7,421 nucleotides of DNA from Candidatus Brocadiaceae bacterium (lineage in GTDB: Bacteria; Planctomycetota; Brocadiia; SM23-32): assembly GCA_003551785.1 (NCBI GenBank), contig PUNP01000155.1, positions 1 through 7,421 of the forward strand. Direction: 5' to 3'. Shown piece by piece: positions 1 to 6,685 of this stretch (position 1 is the stretch's first letter; each line of letters opens with the position of its first letter). The notes under the pieces were generated by a model that was not told where the DNA came from, ran no database searches, and saw only the letters and a program-made list of their open reading frames with translations. The translations under genes were made by a program, and so were the position numbers.

Positions 1-131
1 ACATCGAAACCGAATGCAAACGCATAGATACGCAAGTGGAGCTTACCAAAAAGCTGATTGAATTACTAAAGGAATATCGTGAAGCATTGATTAGTGAGGT
101 AGTAACGGGGAAAATTAAAGTAATTGATTGA
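1..131 (+). CDS. hsdS: Type I restriction-modification specificity subunit HsdS, C-terminal end (5' partial)
   Basis: The frame is open from base 3 and ends at TGA 129-131, giving 43 residues. The tail reads KKLIELLKEYREALISEVVTGKI, a pattern typical of the last helix of HsdS proteins, where the second conserved coiled-coil region ends just after the distal target-recognition domain. HsdS recognises the bipartite DNA target and holds HsdM and HsdR together. The target-recognition domains lie outside the window, so specificity cannot be judged. The next gene starts 3 bp after the stop, which suggests one transcript with the downstream accessory gene and hsdR. The call rests on this short but distinctive tail and on the neighbouring hsdR. 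Confidence 0.87.
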   Translation, partial: IETECKRIDTQVELTKKLIELLKEYREALISEVVTGKIKVID

Positions 132-134
132 AAC

Positions 135-1790
135 ATGGAAACACAGGTAATAGAATATAAAAGTGTCAGAAAAATTAAATCCGGTGATAGAGGGTTTAAA
201 GAATTAGCCAAAACCTGTGTTTGCCTGGCGAATGCGCAAGGTGGTAAAATTGTGATAGGCTTTGAAGATAAAACGAAAGAGCCTCCTGCCGGTCAGACAA
301 TCAAACAAGACATTGTAAACGATACGTTGGAACGTCTTCGGGGCTTAACGTTCTCGGTAGGCCTGGTTCCATCCGACATATTAAAGCATTCCAATGGTGG
401 ACAATATTTTGAAATCACTGTGTATCCCTCACAAAAAGTGGTGGCCACTACATCAGAAGGCAAAATATACATCCGCATTGCAGACCGCTGCGAACCTGTA
501 CGGGGTGAAGACCTGCAACGTATTGTAGCCGAAAAAGATGCCTTCCAGTGGGAGTTGGTACAACGTAATGTTACTTTGGATCAAATTCCGCAACAAAACA
601 TTGATTCACTGGTTCAATCGCTTCGGTCATCCGACAGGGTGAAGGAAAGTGTCAAGGAAAAAGACACAAAAGAAATGCTCGTGCATTACCACCCCGTTGA
701 AGGCAACAAGCTTACCAATCTGGGAGTGCTGTGGTTAGGAAACATGAATCAACGTGCGAAACTGTCCTACCCGATCACGGTTCAGTATATCGTGTATGAT
801 GCACTGGAAAATAAAACCCGCAAAGTTACCTGGGACGATTTCGAAATGAATCCACAGGAAATGTTATACGCCATTGAAAAAGAAGCCGTAGAACTGAATT
901 ACAGCTATGAATTTCCGGATGGTTTATTCCGAACGCAGGTCAGGCATTACCCCAAAGAGGTTATTCGGGAACTCCTGGTAAATGCCTTTGCACATAAATC
1001 GTACTTGATTTCTTCTGATATCGCCATAGAAGTATATCCTGATAAAATGAGGATAACCAGTCCCGGCAGCTTGCCACTGGGTATAACCAGCCAAAACATA
1101 TTGCATGAAAAGCACCGCAGAAACCCGCACCTCATCAAACTCATGCATGATTTGAAACTTATGGAAGGTGAGGGTTCCGGCTATGATTTGATCTACGAAA
1201 AATTGAGTACGGATGCCAAAGCTTTTCCCATTATTGAATCAGACTACAACAAAGTATCAGTAACCATAGAATCACGCATTGTGGATATCCATGCTCTTCG
1301 GTTAACCGATTACATATCAAGGCACTACCAACTTACACAACGAGAGCGAATCCTGATTGGAATTGTAGCCAGGCATCAAAAAATACTATCTACAGAACTG
1401 ACTAAAATTCTGCAATTGTCCGAAGAAGACCGTTTGCGCAATTGGTACACGCGTCTTGTTAAAGAAAATATCCTTTTAACCCAAGGCCGGGGAAAAGGGA
1501 ATGCTTTTTTGATTAACCCTAAACTTCTGTCCGACTCCAAATTAAACCTGACGCCCTCGCTTAAAACGGTAGAACCCTATGTTTTAGATCAGTTGATTTT
1601 AACTGATTTGAAGAATTATCCCAATTCCAGAGTAAGTGAAATAGATCAGCGAATAAAAGATGTGAATAAGAAGGACATCCAAAAAGCTATTTATAAATTG
1701 ACGGAAGAAGGTCTATTGGAAGCGCATGGGTCGAAAACCTACCGCAAGTACCGATTGGCAGAAAAAAAAAGAAATGAAAAAGAAAGCTGA
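135..1790 (+). CDS. AlbA_2 (Schlafen-like) / RecG-type ATP-binding protein embedded in the type I RM operon
   Basis: 551 residues, starting at the ATG 3 bp after the hsdS stop; no Shine-Dalgarno sequence is visible. Residues 1-125 form an AlbA_2/Schlafen-like domain: an early E-Y-K (7-9), LANAQGGKIVIGFED (31-45) and a closing IYIRIADRCEPV (111-122). Residues about 265-380 look like a GHKL-type ATPase module (HATPase_c_4, COG2865). The N-box-like helix is ELLVNAFAHKSY (279-290), followed by ITSPGSLPLG (307-316) and EGEGSGYDLI (344-353), which probably corresponds to the glycine-rich ATP lid. The C-terminal 150 residues contain two helical segments resembling winged-helix domains (about 400-460 and 485-545), ending in a Lys/Arg-rich tail. 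COG2865 proteins are often annotated as transcriptional regulators or 'RecG-like', but this protein has no helicase motor. Genes of this kind recur between hsdS and hsdR in many type I loci; their role in restriction is not established. A regulatory or second defence function is an inference. Confidence 0.86.
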   Translation: METQVIEYKSVRKIKSGDRGFKELAKTCVCLANAQGGKIVIGFEDKTKEPPAGQTIKQDIVNDTLERLRGLTFSVGLVPSDILKHSNGGQYFEITVYPSQKVVATTSEGKIYIRIADRCEPVRGEDLQRIVAEKDAFQWELVQRNVTLDQIPQQNIDSLVQSLRSSDRVKESVKEKDTKEMLVHYHPVEGNKLTNLGVLWLGNMNQRAKLSYPITVQYIVYDALENKTRKVTWDDFEMNPQEMLYAIEKEAVELNYSYEFPDGLFRTQVRHYPKEVIRELLVNAFAHKSYLISSDIAIEVYPDKMRITSPGSLPLGITSQNILHEKHRRNPHLIKLMHDLKLMEGEGSGYDLIYEKLSTDAKAFPIIESDYNKVSVTIESRIVDIHALRLTDYISRHYQLTQRERILIGIVARHQKILSTELTKILQLSEEDRLRNWYTRLVKENILLTQGRGKGNAFLINPKLLSDSKLNLTPSLKTVEPYVLDQLILTDLKNYPNSRVSEIDQRIKDVNKKDIQKAIYKLTEEGLLEAHGSKTYRKYRLAEKKRNEKES

Positions 1791-1837
1791 AAAAGAAACA
1801 TCATTTGTGATTGATTATCAATGATTTATTTCTTTTT
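1790..1837 (+). promoter_or_regulatory. Imperfect hairpin in the gap before hsdR
   Basis: AAAAAGAAA (1790-1798) pairs with TTTCTTTTT (1829-1837). An inner ATTGA-TTA-TCAAT stem-loop (about 1810-1822) closes the structure, with an unpaired stretch between the two stems. The right arm ends in a T run, so it could act as a weak terminator or attenuator between the accessory gene and hsdR, or simply separate the two reading frames. It is AT-rich, so some of this pairing could be chance. Confidence 0.35.
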
Positions 1838-1844
1838 AAGCTGC

Positions 1845-1863
1845 AAGAAAAAAAGAAAAGAAA
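1845..1863 (+). promoter_or_regulatory. A-rich translation leader of hsdR
   Basis: The 19 bases before the hsdR ATG are only A and G, almost all A, with no GGAGG-like core. Bacteroidota genes commonly use A-rich leaders instead of Shine-Dalgarno pairing, and this supports ATG 1864 as the start. No convincing promoter is visible in the 73-bp gap, so hsdR probably depends on the upstream operon transcript. Confidence 0.4.
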
Positions 1864-4800
1864 ATGAGTATTACAACCGAAAATACATTTGAAACTGCCC
1901 TTGTTCAATCACTTGTAGAACAAGGTGGCTATACCGAAGGTAATGCCCCGGATTACAGTCCTGCTTTGGGCATGTTTAAATATGAAGTCATTCGATTTTT
2001 ACAGGAATCGCAACCCAAACGCTGGGAAAAGATTTCGGCCATACATGGAGCAGATGCAGATAATCGAGTCATTCAGCGGCTTTATAAAGAAATGGATCTA
2101 CGGGGCAGTTTGGATGTGTTGCGTAACGGCTTTGTGGATTATGGGGTGCGTTTTCAAATGGCCTATTTTCAGCCTGCTTCGAGTCTTAATCCTGATGCGG
2201 TAGACTTGTATAACAAAAACAGCTTAAAAGTCTATCGTCAAATTTATTACAGCACGAAGAATAAAAATTCAGTTGATATTGTCTTAGCCCTTAACGGGAT
2301 TCCACTTGCCACAATGGAATTGAAAAATCAATTCACCGGACAAAATACAGGCAACGCCCTTAAACAATACGGCACTACGAGAGATAACCGGGAGTCACTT
2401 TTTGCTTTCAAAAAAAGGTGTCTGGTGCATTTTGCAGTTGATCAGGATGAAGTATTCATGTGCACCAAACTCGAAGGGAGTAAAACCTACTGGCTACCTT
2501 TTAATAAAGGCTCAAATAATGGTAAAGGAAATCCGCAAAACCCTGACGGATACCGAACGTCCTACTTATGGGAAAACATTCTACAAAAAGACAGTTGGAT
2601 GGAAATCATTCAGCGATTTGTTCATCTGCAAACGGATGAAATCAAGGTTGACTTGCCTACGCCAAACGGGCAAGCAGGAGGAAAAACTTTCAAAAAAGAG
2701 AAACTCATTTTCCCTCGTTATCATCAATTAGATGCGGTCAGGGAAATAAGTAGAAAAGTATTGGAGGTTGGTGTTGGTAAAAACTATCTCGTACAACACT
2801 CGGCAGGCTCGGGAAAAAGTAATTCCATTGCCTGGTTAGCTTATCGTTTATCCAGTTTGCACAATACACAGGATGAAAGGATTTTTGATTCGGTCATTGT
2901 CGTAACAGACCGTAAAGTGCTTGACCAGCAGTTACAAAATACCATCTACCAATTTGAGCACAAATCCGGGGTTGTCCAGAAAATCGACAAAGACAGCACG
3001 CAGTTGGCTTCTGCTTTGGGGTATGGTACGAATATCATTATCACCACATTACAGAAATTTCCGTTTGTGGTGGATAAGGTTGGCGAGCTACCTGACAGAA
3101 AGTATGCCGTTATTATTGATGAAGCGCATAGTTCTCAAGGAGGTGAGGCAAGTAAAAAAATGAAGGAGGTATTGGCTTCAAAATCTTTGGAAGATGCAGC
3201 AAAAGATGATTTGGAAGAAGATTATACCGGAGATGATTTTGTTCGGGAACAAATAGAGCGATCAGCAGCCGCAAGGGGTCAACAGGATAATATTTCATTT
3301 TTTGCTTTTACCGCAACCCCCAAGTATAAAACCTTGCAAGTGTTTGGGGATAAAGACCTGCCTGCGCCAAGACCACAAGCGGGTCAATTCTGTATTTATG
3401 TTCTAAAATGTTCAAACAACTCTTTTTACATAGGACAATCTCAAGATTTTCCAAGAAGACTTTCTGAGCATGAACGAGGTGAAGTTAGTTGGACGTCTAA
3501 ATATTTGCCCGTAGAATTAATTCATTGGGAAGTTTTTAATACACGTGAAGATGCCGTTGATCGAGAGAAGAAACTTAAGACTGGATTTGGTAGGGAATGG
3601 CTAAAGCGTGAGTTTGAAAAACAGACATTAGCGAAGTGGGCGCGGCAGGCAGGCTCAGAAGGGAAACCCAAACCATTCCATTTGTACTCTATGCGTCAAG
3701 CCATAGAAGAAGGCTTTATTTTGGATGTATTGCAAAACTACACCACCTACGAGCTTTATTTTAAACTGACAAAAGCCATTCAGGAAGACCCTCAACTAAA
3801 CAAGAAAAAAGCTGCAAAAGCCATTGGGAAATTTGTTTCATTACATCCCCACAATTTGTCGCAAAAAACGGAAATCATCATAGAGCATTTCAGAGATGTA
3901 GTTTCCAAAAAAATTGGAGGAAAAGCAAAAGCCATGTTGGCTTGTGGGTCAAGACTCCATGCAAAAAGGTATTTTGAAGAATTTGAAAGCTATATAAAAG
4001 AGAAAGGCTACGATAATGAAATAAAAATTCTGGTCGCCTTTTCGGGAAAAGTAATTGACGATGATGTACCACAAGGTGTTTCAGAACCGGAAATAACTGG
4101 CTACAGTGAAAAAGAGTTGCCAAGCACTTTTGAAAAAGATGAGTATAAAATCCTGATAGTTGCGGACAAGTACCAAACCGGATTTGACCAACCGTTACTG
4201 CATACCATGTATGTGGACAAAAAGCTTTCAGGGGTTAAAGCTGTACAGACTCTATCACGACTTAACAGAACTTGCCCCGGTAAAGAAGACACCTTTGTAT
4301 TGGATTTTGCCAATGACAGACAAACAATTCTGGATTCCTTCCAACCTTACTATGAAATTACTTCTGTAACTGAGGAAACAGACATCAACCATTTGTACGA
4401 CTTAAAAGCAAGACTGGATCAATTTCAAGTGTATTGGGAACAGGAAATAGAAGCTTTTGCCAATGTGTATTTTGACCCCAAAACCAAATTAAACAATCCA
4501 AAACAACAAAAACATCTGTATGCTTTCACAGACCCTGCTGTTGACAGGTATCGAGCCATAACTGAAGAAGAAAAACAAGACGAGTTTAAAAAAGGTTTAC
4601 GCTCCTGGACAAACCTTTATGCTTTCCTTTCTCAAATCATGCCTTTTATTGATGCAGAATTTGAAAAATTTTATGCGTATGCCAAGCTATTACAAACCAG
4701 ACTTCCCAAACGCGAACTTTCAGAATCCTTGCACTTAGATGATGAGGTTGCATTGGAGTATTACCGCTTACAGAAGATTAAAGAAGGCTCCATTGAATTG

Positions 4801-5175
4801 CAAAAGGGAGAAGAAGGAGAATTAAGTGGGACATCCGAAGCAGGACTGAAAAGAGCAAAAGACGAAGAAGCCTTGCTTTCTGAAATCATCAATGTACTCA
4901 ACGACCGCTTCGGGACAGAATTTGAAGAAGCAGACAAGCTATTCTTCGACCAAATTGAAGCGGAATTGATGGAAGATGAAACCTTGCAGACACAAGCAAG
5001 AGTAAACAAAATTGACACATTCAAATTTGCTTTCAACGACAAGTTCATTGACAAACTCATCGGACGCATGGATCAAAACCAAGATATATTTGAAAAAATA
5101 CTGGAAGACAAGGTTTTTGGTGATTTGGTAAAAGAGCTGATGATGAAGAAAATTTATAAGAAACTGAACGAATAA
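1864..5175 (+). CDS. hsdR: Type I restriction endonuclease subunit R (HsdR) carrying an in-frame GIY-YIG domain
   Basis: 1103 residues, about 60-100 longer than common HsdR proteins; the insert accounts for the excess. The N-terminal nuclease shows the PD-(D/E)xK signature D138 ... E152-L-K154, followed by a QxxxY-like KQYG (167-170). The helicase motor has Walker A HSAGSGKS (312-319), DEAH (419-422), motif III FAFTATP (480-486), the conserved PFHLYSMRQAIEEGFILDVL (604-623) and motif VI QTLSRLNRT (795-803). The C-terminal part is Glu/Lys-rich and helical, as expected for the region contacting the methylase core. The protein should translocate DNA with ATP and cleave unmodified DNA far from the recognition site, as part of an HsdR2-HsdM2-HsdS complex. 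Residues about 499-597 are a foreign GIY-YIG nuclease domain sitting between motif III and the second RecA-like half. All host motifs on both sides are intact, so the protein may still be functional. Whether the insert alters restriction is unknown. The TAA stop overlaps the ATG of a spurious frame in the downstream repeat. Confidence 0.97.
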   Translation: MSITTENTFETALVQSLVEQGGYTEGNAPDYSPALGMFKYEVIRFLQESQPKRWEKISAIHGADADNRVIQRLYKEMDLRGSLDVLRNGFVDYGVRFQMAYFQPASSLNPDAVDLYNKNSLKVYRQIYYSTKNKNSVDIVLALNGIPLATMELKNQFTGQNTGNALKQYGTTRDNRESLFAFKKRCLVHFAVDQDEVFMCTKLEGSKTYWLPFNKGSNNGKGNPQNPDGYRTSYLWENILQKDSWMEIIQRFVHLQTDEIKVDLPTPNGQAGGKTFKKEKLIFPRYHQLDAVREISRKVLEVGVGKNYLVQHSAGSGKSNSIAWLAYRLSSLHNTQDERIFDSVIVVTDRKVLDQQLQNTIYQFEHKSGVVQKIDKDSTQLASALGYGTNIIITTLQKFPFVVDKVGELPDRKYAVIIDEAHSSQGGEASKKMKEVLASKSLEDAAKDDLEEDYTGDDFVREQIERSAAARGQQDNISFFAFTATPKYKTLQVFGDKDLPAPRPQAGQFCIYVLKCSNNSFYIGQSQDFPRRLSEHERGEVSWTSKYLPVELIHWEVFNTREDAVDREKKLKTGFGREWLKREFEKQTLAKWARQAGSEGKPKPFHLYSMRQAIEEGFILDVLQNYTTYELYFKLTKAIQEDPQLNKKKAAKAIGKFVSLHPHNLSQKTEIIIEHFRDVVSKKIGGKAKAMLACGSRLHAKRYFEEFESYIKEKGYDNEIKILVAFSGKVIDDDVPQGVSEPEITGYSEKELPSTFEKDEYKILIVADKYQTGFDQPLLHTMYVDKKLSGVKAVQTLSRLNRTCPGKEDTFVLDFANDRQTILDSFQPYYEITSVTEETDINHLYDLKARLDQFQVYWEQEIEAFANVYFDPKTKLNNPKQQKHLYAFTDPAVDRYRAITEEEKQDEFKKGLRSWTNLYAFLSQIMPFIDAEFEKFYAYAKLLQTRLPKRELSESLHLDDEVALEYYRLQKIKEGSIELQKGEEGELSGTSEAGLKRAKDEEALLSEIINVLNDRFGTEFEEADKLFFDQIEAELMEDETLQTQARVNKIDTFKFAFNDKFIDKLIGRMDQNQDIFEKILEDKVFGDLVKELMMKKIYKKLNE
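3357..3368 (+). repeat. Left terminal inverted repeat of the GIY-YIG element
   Basis: CCTGCCTGCGCC. Its reverse complement, GGCGCAGGCAGG, matches the right-hand copy at 3639-3653 except for a 3-base insertion there. It is markedly GC-rich compared with the surrounding hsdR sequence and lies exactly where similarity to ordinary HsdR stops. Confidence 0.65.
3639..3653 (-). repeat. Right terminal inverted repeat of the GIY-YIG element
   Basis: GGCGCGGCAGGCAGG, the inverted partner of 3357-3368: GGCGC and AGGCAGG are identical and separated by an extra GGC. In the hsdR frame it encodes the ARQAG that closes the inserted domain. A similar RPQAG is encoded just inside the left end. Confidence 0.65.
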
Positions 5176-5177
5176 TG

Positions 5178-5271
5178 CCAACGCTCAACAGCCACACACA
5201 TTGCCAAGCCGCACAAGCCAACGCTCAAACCAAAGCTTGGCAAAGAGTGTGTCTGTCCCAACGCTCGACAG
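5178..5271. repeat. Hairpin repeat flanked by CCAACGCTC boxes
   Basis: CCAACGCTC occurs three times, at 5178, 5218 and 5258, at exact 40-bp spacing. The outer copies extend to CCAACGCTC(A/G)ACAG, 13 of 14 identical. Between them a stem forms: TTGCCAAGC (5201-5209) pairs with GCTTGGCAA (5235-5243), and ACACAC (5194-5199) pairs with GTGTGT (5247-5252) across a small internal loop. It begins 3 bp after the hsdR stop codon, so it could also end the operon transcript, although no T run follows the stem. It looks like an interspersed palindromic repeat, and I recall similar sequences between Bacteroidota genes. Confidence 0.65.
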
Positions 5272-5312
5272 AACCGAAAGAAAACCGAGCGGACGAAAAA
5301 GAAGCACGATGC

Positions 5313-5441
5313 CCTAACAGCGTGTATGTGTCAATAGCGGGTGAAGTGGTAAATCGAAGGTCTGTGCTTCTAAGAAACTTTGTGCTAAACGGACAGGAAA
5401 GTGCTTCTAATCCGCTACTGCACATACACACAAAACGTTGG
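5313..5441. repeat. Inverted-repeat-bounded element ending in CGTTGG (MITE-like or palindromic repeat)
   Basis: The left arm, 5313-5340, contains GTGTATGTGTCAATAGCGG. It pairs with the right arm, 5412-5441, whose reverse complement contains GTGTATGTGCAGTAGCGG. The right end, AACGTTGG, complements the CCAACG boxes of the adjacent repeat, so the whole 5178-5441 stretch may be one composite unit. Inside the loop GTGCTTCTAA occurs twice (5364-5373 and 5401-5410). No transposase is present. An open frame of 89 codons (5175-5444) crosses the repeat but is explained by the repeat itself. Confidence 0.68.
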
Positions 5442-5523
5442 TAGAGGGGAGTGCAACTCTAAACAATGGACAACAACAATTAATTAAATCATTATTAACA
5501 ATTAAATTAATGCCGCAAACGAG

Positions 5524-6312
5524 GTGGGATGCATACATACGACCCAGGGTTATGATCTAAATTATGCAGGAATAATTTTTGGGCATGAAATATCATATGA
5601 TAAAACACGCAATGAAATAGTCATTCTTAAAGACAAATACAGAGACATTAATGGTCGACAGACCGAATCGCCTGAGCAATTGAAGCAGTACATCATTAAC
5701 ATTTATAAAACAATGATGCTTAGAGGAATAAAAGGAACCTACCTGTATGCCTGTGATCCCGATTTAAGGGAATATCTGTCCAAATTTGTACCCCAGTTCC
5801 ATTCTAAAGATTTATCAGGTATTGTAAAACTGTTATCTGCCAATGAAGTAAAGCCTTTTGTAGATGCTATTCCGGTCTATTACATTGATTCTACCCTTGA
5901 TGATATTGACGGGGCTTTAGATTCGGAGACTATGCCATGGGTCAAAACGTCCAACAATTATCCTTTAACTAAAGAACACTTTGCACTTAAGGTAACCGAT
6001 GACTCGATGGATAAAATTCTTCCCAAAGGTTCCTATGCTGTATTTCGTAAAAGATCTGAAGGGATAAAAGATGGTAGTATTGTGTTAATAAAACAAATTG
6101 AGACTCTATCCTCTGGGTTAATGCCTGGTTATTCAATAAAAAGTTTCAAGCGAAAACAATATAGAGATGGAAAGGGCTGGGATTATGACGTAATAACCTT
6201 AAAGCCATTCTCTTCTAATGATGATCATAAGGATATTATACTTAACGAAAAGAATCAATCAAGCTTTAAAATAATTGGGGTATTTGAGCGGCTATTATCT
6301 TCTGATTCTTAG
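5524..6312 (+). CDS. 5'-truncated DUF2075 (COG3410) helicase fragment fused to a LexA-like S24 peptidase domain
   Basis: 262 residues if GTG 5524 is used. The start of the frame is conserved DUF2075 sequence, GCIHTTQGYDLNYAGIIFG (2-20), followed by YKTMMLRGIKGTYLYACD (61-78). These correspond to the last helicase motifs of a P-loop helicase family. The similarity runs upstream of the GTG as INAANEV back to an in-frame TAA at 5503-5505, so the gene has lost its front part, including Walker A and B, rather than being a naturally short gene. Residues about 150-258 form an S24/LexA-type domain: FALKVTDDSM (153-162) with candidate nucleophile S161, GSYAVFRK, DGSIVLIK, and YSIKSFKR with candidate general base K206; it ends in FKIIGVFERLL. 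Full-length DUF2075 proteins often also carry an N-terminal GIY-YIG domain. The remnant cannot be a working helicase; a surviving peptidase-like or regulatory role is possible but unproven. It is likely a pseudogene fragment beside a repeat element. Confidence 0.75.
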   Translation: MGCIHTTQGYDLNYAGIIFGHEISYDKTRNEIVILKDKYRDINGRQTESPEQLKQYIINIYKTMMLRGIKGTYLYACDPDLREYLSKFVPQFHSKDLSGIVKLLSANEVKPFVDAIPVYYIDSTLDDIDGALDSETMPWVKTSNNYPLTKEHFALKVTDDSMDKILPKGSYAVFRKRSEGIKDGSIVLIKQIETLSSGLMPGYSIKSFKRKQYRDGKGWDYDVITLKPFSSNDDHKDIILNEKNQSSFKIIGVFERLLSSDS

Positions 6313-6547
6313 TTGCAGATTTTCTAATCAGTACTTCATTGCTTTGGCTTTGCCGAGTTACTTGTTTAGTCAACCAGGCTTTACGCTCATGTGATCCACA
6401 AGTAGAGGCTTGCGTCTGCTAATTCTTTCCGCTCAATGTTTATATTAAATGTTTTAAGCTAATATGCAGGCAACCGGCATATTTGGCCATATTTTGTCTG
6501 TTTTTTCTCCCAAACGACAGGGCGGTGCGGGGGCATTAAAGCCAGAA

Positions 6548-6616
6548 CCGGGCGTAGCCCGGCCATAAAATCAACTAAAAGCCTGTAATTGGGGCTTTTA
6601 TGTGTTGATTTTATGG
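6548..6616. repeat. Tandem hairpins: short GC-rich stem plus long 21-bp stem
   Basis: CCGGGC (6548-6553), loop GTA, GCCCGG (6557-6562) forms a perfect 6-bp stem. Directly adjoining it, CCATAAAATCAAC (6563-6575) pairs perfectly with GTTGATTTTATGG (6604-6616). Inside that, TAAAAGCC (6576-6583) pairs with GGCTTTTA (6593-6600), leaving only a TGT bulge and a 9-base loop. That length of perfect pairing in non-coding DNA suggests a conserved repeat family or an RNA structure rather than chance. Confidence 0.65.
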
Positions 6617-6627
6617 ATTTTGTTGCA

Positions 6628-6662
6628 CTTCTTTTCTTTTTTAATCGCAAAAAGAAAAGAAG
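6628..6662. terminator. Perfect 14-bp inverted repeat, possible bidirectional terminator
   Basis: CTTCTTTTCTTTTT (6628-6641) pairs with AAAAAGAAAAGAAG (6649-6662) around a 7-base loop. The stem is AT-rich and lacks the GC-rich core and trailing T run of a classical intrinsic terminator on the + strand. It may equally be part of the same interspersed repeat as the hairpins 11 bp upstream. Confidence 0.4.
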
Positions 6663-6685
6663 CAAAAGAAAACCTCTTAAGCGGT

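Larger units (their letters stand above)
3357..3653 (+). mobile_element. In-frame GIY-YIG nuclease element inserted in hsdR
   Basis: HsdR residues about 499-597 match a small single-domain GIY-YIG nuclease. Visible motifs are IYVLK (511-515) and FYIG (521-524), supplying the two tyrosines Y512 and Y522; RRLSEH (531-536), with the catalytic arginine and the histidine; and DREKKLKTGFGREWLKRE (566-583), with the metal-binding glutamate E568. Removing the segment leaves FGDKD joined to SEGKPKPFHLYSMRQ, close to the usual uninterrupted HsdR sequence. The span between the outer ends of the flanking inverted repeats is 297 bp, exactly 99 codons. The insert has no Met, and no in-frame ATG, GTG or TTG lies between residue 494 and residue 548, so it is probably made only as part of HsdR. 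No target-site duplication or splicing motif is visible. The nuclease identification is strong. Mobility is inferred from the inverted repeats and the clean insertion. Confidence 0.85.

Noticed and set aside
924..1148. Minus-strand frames opposite the AlbA_2 gene
   Set aside because: They overlap the conserved ATPase motifs of the sense protein and show no domain features; shadows of the real gene.
3357..3653. Intein inside HsdR
   Set aside because: No Cys or Ser at the left junction, no His-Asn followed by Cys, Ser or Thr at the right, and at 99 residues it is too short for a splicing domain plus nuclease.
4761..5069. 102-codon minus-strand frame opposite the hsdR 3' end
   Set aside because: Ser/Leu-rich sequence typical of the antisense of Glu/Lys-rich coding DNA; no independent support.
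5313..5441. Integron attC site
   Set aside because: The outline (TAAC near the left end, GTTGG at the right, long imperfect palindrome) is similar, but the ends do not fit the RYYYAAC / GTTRRRY core sites and no integrase is in the window.
5175..5444. 89-codon open frame directly after hsdR, its ATG overlapping the hsdR stop
   Set aside because: It lies almost entirely inside the hairpin repeat complex, has no recognisable domain and odd composition (His, Gln and Arg rich), and is best explained as a chance frame through a repeat.
6459..6665. 68-codon minus-strand frame
   Set aside because: It runs through the hairpin cluster; its Lys-rich start is just the translated A/G-rich inverted repeat.
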